Positions 58,537-64,000 of a stretch of DNA of 64,000 nucleotides are shown piece by piece. The first letter of the stretch is position 1, and each line of letters begins with the position of its first letter. Source of the stretch: Mycobacterium sp. EPa45 (GTDB lineage: Bacteria; Actinomycetota; Actinomycetes; Mycobacteriales; Mycobacteriaceae); assembly GCF_001021385.1 (NCBI RefSeq), contig NZ_CP011773.1:1674001-1738000 (forward strand). The letters are read 5' to 3'. Made by a program: the position numbers and the translations under genes. Below the pieces are notes generated by a model. It made no database searches. It worked only from the letters and a program-made list of their open reading frames with translations, and was not told the origin of the DNA.

Positions 58537-60003
58537 ATGGCAGTGGTTTCCGAGCAGCGGACCTACGTGGCCGGCCGATGGGTCACCGGCGACGAGTTGA
58601 TCAGCGTTGAGAACCCGGCCGACGAGACGCATGTCCACGACGTGACGGCCACACCGATCAGGGAGGTCGAGCGCGCGATCACCGAGGCGCGCGGCAGCTT
58701 CGACCGCGGGGTATGGGCCGACTTGGCCGTCGCCGATCGGGCGCGAGTGTTGCGCGATTTCGTCGACTTCATCGAGAGCAGCGCCGATACTCTCGTGCCC
58801 ACTCTGGTTGCCGAGGCGGGGCAGTCACGCCGATTCGCCGAGATGACCCAGCTGCAGGCCGGTCTCAACCTGGCGCGGCAGACCATCAATCTCTACCTGT
58901 CGATGAAACACGAACAGGCCAGCCCTGTTCCGGTCGATGATCTGGTCCGCGGCCGCGTGGCGTTGAGCATCCGCCGTCATGAACCGGTCGGGGTGGTCAC
59001 CGCGATCACGCCGTACAACGCTGCGCTGATCATGGGCTTCCAAAAGCTGATCCCGGCGTTGATGGCGGGGAACTCGGTGATCCTGCGACCGAGTCCGTTG
59101 ACCCCGATCTCGTCGCTGATCTTCGGCATGGCGGCCGAGGCCGTCGGCCTTCCCCCGGGGGTGTTGAGCGTCGTCGCCGAGCAGGGCACTGCCGGGGCGG
59201 AGTTGCTCACCAGCCACGGCTGCGTCGACATGGTCTCGTTCACCGGCTCCACACTGGCCGGCCGCAAGATCCTGGCGCAGGCCGCGCCCACGGTGAAGCG
59301 GGTGTCGCTGGAACTCGGCGGGAAGTCAGCGCAGATCTACCTGGCCGATGCGATCGAGCGGGTCGCGGCGGGTGCGGCCATGGTGGTGATGAGCACCGCA
59401 GGCCAGGCATGCGTCGCGGCGACCCGCATGCTGGTCCCCGAGGATCAGCGTGAGCGGGTGCTCGAAACCGTTGGGGCGGTGTACAAATCCATCAAGGTCG
59501 GACCGCCGAGCTCGCCGGACGCAACGATGGGGCCGGTGATCAGCGCAGCCCAGCGTGAGCGGTGTGAGCGGCTGGTCGCAGCCGCGGAGGAGCACGGCGG
59601 AAAGGTCGTCTGTGGTGGCGGCCGTCCACCCGGCCTCGATCGCGGGTACTACGTCGAACCCACCGTGCTCGACATCCCGGACAACGCCAATCCCGCCGCC
59701 CAGGAAGAGATCTTCGGCCCGGTGATCGCGGTGCTCGGCTACCGCGATCTCGACCATGCCGTCGAGATCGCCAACGACAGCATCTACGGCCTGTCGGGTC
59801 AGGTGTACGGCGCCGACGTAGCGGCCGCGCTGTCGGTGGCGCGGCGGCTGCGCACTGGTGCGGTCAACGTCAACACGACCGTGTTCAGTGCCTATGCGCC
59901 CAGCGGTGGTTACAAGCAGAGCGGCCTCGGCCGCGAGCGGGGTCCCGACGGGATCCGCGAATTCCAAGAAGTCAAACACCTGTCGATAGGGGAGCTTTCG
60001 TAA
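58537..60003 (+). CDS. Aldehyde dehydrogenase family protein
   Basis: This 488-residue NAD(P)-dependent aldehyde dehydrogenase has ITPYNAALIMGFQKLIPALM, SFTGSTLAGRKI, the general-base Glu in LELGGKSAQI and the nucleophilic Cys in TAGQACVAATRM. ATG 58537 has a GGGAGAG site. It is the first gene of a six-gene operon to beyond 64000. It probably oxidises an aldehyde formed from the imported substrate, by context. Confidence 0.91.
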   Translation: MAVVSEQRTYVAGRWVTGDELISVENPADETHVHDVTATPIREVERAITEARGSFDRGVWADLAVADRARVLRDFVDFIESSADTLVPTLVAEAGQSRRFAEMTQLQAGLNLARQTINLYLSMKHEQASPVPVDDLVRGRVALSIRRHEPVGVVTAITPYNAALIMGFQKLIPALMAGNSVILRPSPLTPISSLIFGMAAEAVGLPPGVLSVVAEQGTAGAELLTSHGCVDMVSFTGSTLAGRKILAQAAPTVKRVSLELGGKSAQIYLADAIERVAAGAAMVVMSTAGQACVAATRMLVPEDQRERVLETVGAVYKSIKVGPPSSPDATMGPVISAAQRERCERLVAAAEEHGGKVVCGGGRPPGLDRGYYVEPTVLDIPDNANPAAQEEIFGPVIAVLGYRDLDHAVEIANDSIYGLSGQVYGADVAAALSVARRLRTGAVNVNTTVFSAYAPSGGYKQSGLGRERGPDGIREFQEVKHLSIGELS

Positions 60004-61232
60004 TGAGCGGCAACGGCAATGGCAACACCGACATCGACCTGAACTGGTTGATCTCGGTCGACGATCACATTCTCGAGCCGCCCAACCTCTGGATCGACCG
60101 GGTGGCCGCCAAGGACCGCGACCGCGCCCCGCACATGGAGAAGAACGACCACGGGGTCGACAACTGGGTATACGACGGGAAGCGTTATCCGAACTCGGGT
60201 TTGAGCGCGGTCGTCGGTAAGTCCAAGGAGGAGTTCAGCCCGGAACCGCTGTCCTACTCCGAGATGCGGCCGGGGTGTTACGACGCCAAGGCTCGCATCG
60301 AGGACATGGACCGATCCGGAGTGCTTGCATCGCTGTGCTTTCCGACGATCACCCGGTTCTGTGGCCAGCTGTTCATGGAGGCCAGCGACCGCGAATTCGG
60401 CTTCGAATGCCTGCAGCTCTACAACGACTGGCTGGTCGAGGAATGGTGCGGCGCAGCGCCGGGCCGCTACATTCCGCTGATGCTGATCCCGATGTGGGAT
60501 CCCCCGCTCGCCGCCAAAGAGATGGAGCGGATGGCGGCCAAGGGGGTGACGACGTTCGCGTTCTCCGAGAATCCGGAACCGTTGGGACTGCCCACGATCC
60601 ATGACGCCAACGGATATTGGGAGCCCGTGATGGCGGCGGCCAATGATCTCGAGATGGTGGCTAGTATGCACGTCGGGTCGTCGTCGACGCTGCCGAAGAT
60701 CTGCGCCGATGCGCCGTTCATGGCCAACCTCACCTGGGGTGCCTCACGGACCTCGGGAACGATGCTCTCGTGGCTCTTCAGCGGCATGTTCCAGCGTTAC
60801 CCGAAGCTGAAGATCGCACTCTCCGAAGGAGAAGTCGGCTGGATGCCGTACTTCCTGGAACGCGCCGAGCAGGTACTCGACAAGCAACGGTATTGGGTGA
60901 TGCGCGGGGCGAAGTTCGATACCCACGCGGGGGCGGGCAATGCGATCGACCTCGACACGCTCGATATCCGTGAGACGTTCCGCAATCACATCTACGGCTG
61001 CATCATCGAGGACCGTCATGCGGTGCGAAGCCTCGACGAACTCGGTGAGGACAACATCATGTGCGAAACCGACTACCCGCACTCCGACTCGACGTGGCCG
61101 GACTGCATCGACGTCGCGCGCAACACGATGAAGGACCTCCCACCAGAAGTGCAGTACAAGTTGTTGCGCGGCAACGCCGAACGGCTCTACCGCTTCACCC
61201 CCGCTGAACCCCCCGTCCTGGCTGGCGCCTGA
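60003..61232 (+). CDS. Amidohydrolase-family protein (PF04909 type)
   Basis: This 409-residue TIM-barrel protein has the first metal motif variant SVDDHILEP near the N-terminus. GGSSSTLP-like loops, LALSEGE-like strands and the late ETDYPHSDSTWP motif carry further ligands. Relatives are decarboxylases or hydrolases of aromatic and cyclic acids. The reaction is unknown. Its ATG overlaps the preceding TAA by one base. Confidence 0.85.
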   Translation: MSGNGNGNTDIDLNWLISVDDHILEPPNLWIDRVAAKDRDRAPHMEKNDHGVDNWVYDGKRYPNSGLSAVVGKSKEEFSPEPLSYSEMRPGCYDAKARIEDMDRSGVLASLCFPTITRFCGQLFMEASDREFGFECLQLYNDWLVEEWCGAAPGRYIPLMLIPMWDPPLAAKEMERMAAKGVTTFAFSENPEPLGLPTIHDANGYWEPVMAAANDLEMVASMHVGSSSTLPKICADAPFMANLTWGASRTSGTMLSWLFSGMFQRYPKLKIALSEGEVGWMPYFLERAEQVLDKQRYWVMRGAKFDTHAGAGNAIDLDTLDIRETFRNHIYGCIIEDRHAVRSLDELGEDNIMCETDYPHSDSTWPDCIDVARNTMKDLPPEVQYKLLRGNAERLYRFTPAEPPVLAGA

Positions 61233-61234
61233 GC

Positions 61235-62020
61235 GTGGCCGGAGTACTGAACGGCAAGAGCGCCGTCGTCACCGGCGCGGGATCTGGGGTCGGACGCGCG
61301 TCTGCGCTCAGATTCGCGCAGCAAGGTGCGCGAATCGTCGTGGCCGACATCGACATCGAGCAGGCCAAGGAGACGGTCCGGCGGATCGAGGCGGCAGAGG
61401 GGACCGCCACGGCCGTCGGCGTCGACGTGTCGAACGAGGCGGCCGTGGAGGCGATGATCGCTGCTGCGGTGGACAGCTACGGCCGCCTGGACATTGTGTT
61501 CAACAACGTCGGCATCCCGACACCGCGGCTCGGCATGACGTTCGAGGACCACACCCTCGACGACTTCAACCGCCTGGTGGCGGTGAACCTCGGCGGTGTG
61601 TTCCTGGGTTGCAAATACGCTGTGCTGCAATTCAAGAAGCAGGGCAGCGGAGGTGTCATCCTCAACACCGGTTCGGTCGCCGGGCTGGTCGCCTGGGGCG
61701 GCACGGTGTACGGCGCGACGAAGGGCGGAGTGCTGCAGCTGACCCGTGCCGTCGCGGTTGAAGCCGCACCGTTCGGCATCCGGGTGAATGCCATCTGCCC
61801 GGCGGCGATGCCGCTGACCGGGTTCATGGCTGCCGGCGGGTTGGACGTCGACGACACGCAGCTGGCCGGCATCGCGGAAAAGGTCGGCGCACAGCACCCA
61901 TTGGGCAACGCCATCACCGCCGAGGATTGCGCCGAGGCCGCGCTCTATCTGGTGTCGGACGCGGCGCGCAACATCACCGGGGTGGCGCTTCCCGTCGACG
62001 GCGGGTACGTGGCGCGATGA
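61235..62020 (+). CDS. SDR family oxidoreductase
   Basis: This 261-residue classical short-chain dehydrogenase has the cofactor motif VVTGAGSGVGRASALRF, then NNVG. The catalytic Tyr and Lys are in VYGATKGGVLQL, with Ser in NTGSVAGL. Asp after the second strand (VADIDIEQ) suggests NAD+. The substrate is probably a secondary alcohol of the pathway. The GTG start is two bases after the amidohydrolase stop. Confidence 0.9.
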   Translation: MAGVLNGKSAVVTGAGSGVGRASALRFAQQGARIVVADIDIEQAKETVRRIEAAEGTATAVGVDVSNEAAVEAMIAAAVDSYGRLDIVFNNVGIPTPRLGMTFEDHTLDDFNRLVAVNLGGVFLGCKYAVLQFKKQGSGGVILNTGSVAGLVAWGGTVYGATKGGVLQLTRAVAVEAAPFGIRVNAICPAAMPLTGFMAAGGLDVDDTQLAGIAEKVGAQHPLGNAITAEDCAEAALYLVSDAARNITGVALPVDGGYVAR

Positions 62021-63270
62021 CCACGCCCACGCTGGACCGGGACCGGCTGCGGGAGCTGTTCGACCTGCGCAGCTCCTACAACTCCTTCAGCGGCGGTGCC
62101 TACGAGGGCGACCCGTACCCGGCCTGGCATCGGCTACGGGAGCAGGGTCCTGTACTGCCGGGCGTCCTGCATGAGCTCACTGGCTGCACCGAGCCCATGT
62201 ACTTCCACGGTCTGCCGTACCCGGACCGACCGCACTTCACCCTGTTCGACTACGAGACCTGCTTTGCGGCGCACCGCGATCCCGACGTGTTCGCGTCGTC
62301 GGCGGAACCGGTCGATCTCGACAGTGGCCCACTCGGACTCACCAACAGCATGCTGTCGATGGACGGTGCCCAGCACAAGCGTTACCGCGCCCTGGTTCAG
62401 CCGTCGTTCCTCTCGTCGAACGCCAGATGGTGGATTGACAATTGGATCTCCGAGACCGTTGACATGCTCATCGACAGCTTCGCGCGCGACGGTCGCGCCG
62501 AGCTCAACGTCGACTTCTGCGCGGCCATACCGATTCTCACGATCACCGGCAGCTTCGGGGTGCCGGTCGAGCAGGCACTCGAGATCAGGGAAGCGCTCAC
62601 CCGCGACCCGCAGCGGGTCGTCGACATGCTCAAACCCATTGTCGCGGTGCGCCGTGCCGAACCGAAGGACGACCTCATCAGCGTTCTCGTGCAGGCGGAG
62701 CTCACAGACGAGGACGGCACGACCACCCGGCTGACCGATCGTGAGATCGACTCGTTCGTGCTGCTGTTGCTCGGCGCCGGTTCGGGCACCACCTGGAAAC
62801 AGATGGGCACCACACTGACCGCACTGCTGCAGCGACCCGACCTGCTCGATGCAGTCCGGCAGGACCGGTCTCTGTTGCGGCCCGCCATCGAGGAGTCGGT
62901 GCGCTGGATGCCGACGGATCCGATGTTCTCCCGCTGGGTGGTCACCGACACCGAACTCGGCGGCGTCGAACTCCCTGCCGGCTCGGTGGTGCACATCAAC
63001 ATCGGTGCGGCCAACCGGGATCCGGAGCGGTGGGACCGACCCGACGAATACGACATCACCCGCCCGCTGCGGCCGAATCTCGGTTTCGGACAGGGTGCGC
63101 ACATCTGCCTGGGTATGCACGTCGCCCGCGCCGAGATGGCGGTGGCGATTTCGACCCTGCTGGATCGGCTGCCGAATCTGCGGCTGGATCCCGACGCCGA
63201 GCCGCCCCGCTTCGTGGGCATGTACGAGCGCGGCGCCACCGCGATCCCGGTCCTCTTCGATCCAGCCTGA
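62017..63270 (+). CDS. Cytochrome P450
   Basis: This 417-residue P450 has the heme-binding motif FGQGAHICLG with the Cys near residue 365, the I-helix LLLLGAGSGTTWKQ, and EESVRW (ExxR). It would hydroxylate a hydrophobic substrate with ferredoxin-delivered electrons, but no ferredoxin gene lies in the operon. ATG 62017 overlaps the SDR stop; a longer frame starting at 61927 is inside the SDR gene. Confidence 0.93.
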   Translation: MTTPTLDRDRLRELFDLRSSYNSFSGGAYEGDPYPAWHRLREQGPVLPGVLHELTGCTEPMYFHGLPYPDRPHFTLFDYETCFAAHRDPDVFASSAEPVDLDSGPLGLTNSMLSMDGAQHKRYRALVQPSFLSSNARWWIDNWISETVDMLIDSFARDGRAELNVDFCAAIPILTITGSFGVPVEQALEIREALTRDPQRVVDMLKPIVAVRRAEPKDDLISVLVQAELTDEDGTTTRLTDREIDSFVLLLLGAGSGTTWKQMGTTLTALLQRPDLLDAVRQDRSLLRPAIEESVRWMPTDPMFSRWVVTDTELGGVELPAGSVVHINIGAANRDPERWDRPDEYDITRPLRPNLGFGQGAHICLGMHVARAEMAVAISTLLDRLPNLRLDPDAEPPRFVGMYERGATAIPVLFDPA

Positions 63271-63277
63271 GGTGAGT

Positions 63278-63712
63278 ATGGCCGAACAGAACTACACTGC
63301 TCCGGATCTCGTCCTCGTCGGTGCTGATCATGTTGCGGCATACCGTGATAGCAGCGGCGAGGTCGGCTATCTGTGGAACGGGGTGCCGACCCTGCTGTTG
63401 TCGGTGGCGGGCCGGCGTAGCGGGGAGACCCACACCTCGGCGCTGATCTTCGCCCGCGACGGCGACGACTACCTCGTCGTCGCGTCGATGGGCGGGGCGC
63501 CCAGACACCCGAATTGGTATTTGAACCTGCAAGCCAACCCCGCGGCGATGATCCAGGTGCGCGACCAGGAGATCGCGGTCACCGCGCGCACCGCCACACC
63601 TGACGAGAAGCCCCGGCTCTGGTCGATCGTGACGAGTGTGTGGCCGAATTACGAGGTCTATCAGTCACGGACGGACCGCGACATTCCCGTTGTGGTGCTG
63701 TCACCGTCATGA
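63278..63712 (+). CDS. Nitroreductase/F420-binding (DDN-like) protein
   Basis: This 144-residue protein fits the deazaflavin-dependent nitroreductase family (PF04075): LLLSVAGRRSGETHTSALIF, then ASMGGAPRHPNWYLNLQANP. Members bind F420H2 and reduce quinones or enones. ATG 63278 has GAGG upstream; GTG 63272 is possible. The stop overlaps the following TetR start by four bases. Confidence 0.88.
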   Translation: MAEQNYTAPDLVLVGADHVAAYRDSSGEVGYLWNGVPTLLLSVAGRRSGETHTSALIFARDGDDYLVVASMGGAPRHPNWYLNLQANPAAMIQVRDQEIAVTARTATPDEKPRLWSIVTSVWPNYEVYQSRTDRDIPVVVLSPS

Positions 63713-64000
63713 CGAGCGTCGGCGTTCCGTCCGAGTCGTGGGTGGACCGCGCCGTCGAGCGGTCGGCGGCCGTGCAACGTTCGCGGCTGAGAATCGCCAA
63801 GCAGGTACGCCAGATGCTTGACGCCGCCCAGCGGCTGATCGCCGACAAGGGCGACGAGTTCACCACGCAGGAGCTGGTGACCGAGGCCGGTGTCGCCCTG
63901 CAGACGTTCTACCGGTATTTCGCGAGCAAGGACGAACTGCTGCTCGCGGTGATCGGCGACGCGATGGTCGTGGCCTGCGAGCACTGGGTGGCGAATGCCG
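63709..64000 (+). CDS. TetR-family regulator, copy 2, cut by the window end
   Basis: The first 97 residues are present. After a short unique N-terminus (MTSVGVPSE), SWVDRAVERSAAVQRSR begins a close match to the TetR at 45232, with an identical recognition helix (GVALQTFYRYF). It is the last visible gene of the operon and probably controls it through the repeat at 58466. The C-terminal ligand domain lies outside the window. Confidence 0.9.
   Translation, partial: MTSVGVPSESWVDRAVERSAAVQRSRLRIAKQVRQMLDAAQRLIADKGDEFTTQELVTEAGVALQTFYRYFASKDELLLAVIGDAMVVACEHWVANA

Overview
The window is high-GC actinobacterial DNA and almost certainly a chromosomal segment of a Mycobacterium/Mycolicibacterium. 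About 3-34.4 kb reproduces, gene by gene, the block known in M. tuberculosis as Rv3256c to Rv3226c: TobH-like protein, manA, FAD oxidoreductase, APC permease, alkB-rubA-rubB-alkX, ahcY, tmk, mtrA-mtrB-lpqB, comF-like, hpf, secA1, Rv3235-like, WS/DGAT, ppk2, DUF6912, a desaturase reductase, desA3, rsgA, aroA and a SRAP protein. Genes that appear inserted relative to that order (comparison from memory) are a cation efflux protein (1911), a secreted lipase (9669), a VOC protein (15816), an HNH/DUF222 gene plus an alpha/beta hydrolase (16941-19026), a GNAT acetyltransferase and an aldo-keto reductase (29950-31315). lpqB carries an apparent single-base frameshift near 15242.

From about 34.5 kb the content becomes accessory: an aldehyde dehydrogenase, a TetR regulator, a large secreted Ig-like/beta-propeller protein and an SDR. 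A LysR regulator then faces a cassette of Rieske oxygenase, a small unknown protein, a TauD-like dioxygenase, a luciferase-like monooxygenase and a cupin (41-45 kb).

45.2-64 kb is one catabolic and uptake island. A forward operon encodes acyl-CoA synthetase, mycofactocin-type SDR, CaiB CoA-transferase, DUF35 protein and a lipid-transfer thiolase. A complete mceA-F operon runs in reverse and has no adjacent yrbE permease genes. A second forward operon encodes aldehyde dehydrogenase, amidohydrolase, SDR, cytochrome P450, an F420-type nitroreductase and a TetR regulator. Two closely similar TetR regulators lie at the two ends of the island, and two promoters inside it share the same -35/-10 layout and a related inverted repeat. 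This suggests one regulon for uptake and oxidation of an unidentified hydrophobic substrate.

No rRNA, tRNA, CRISPR array, insertion sequence or phage gene was recognised.
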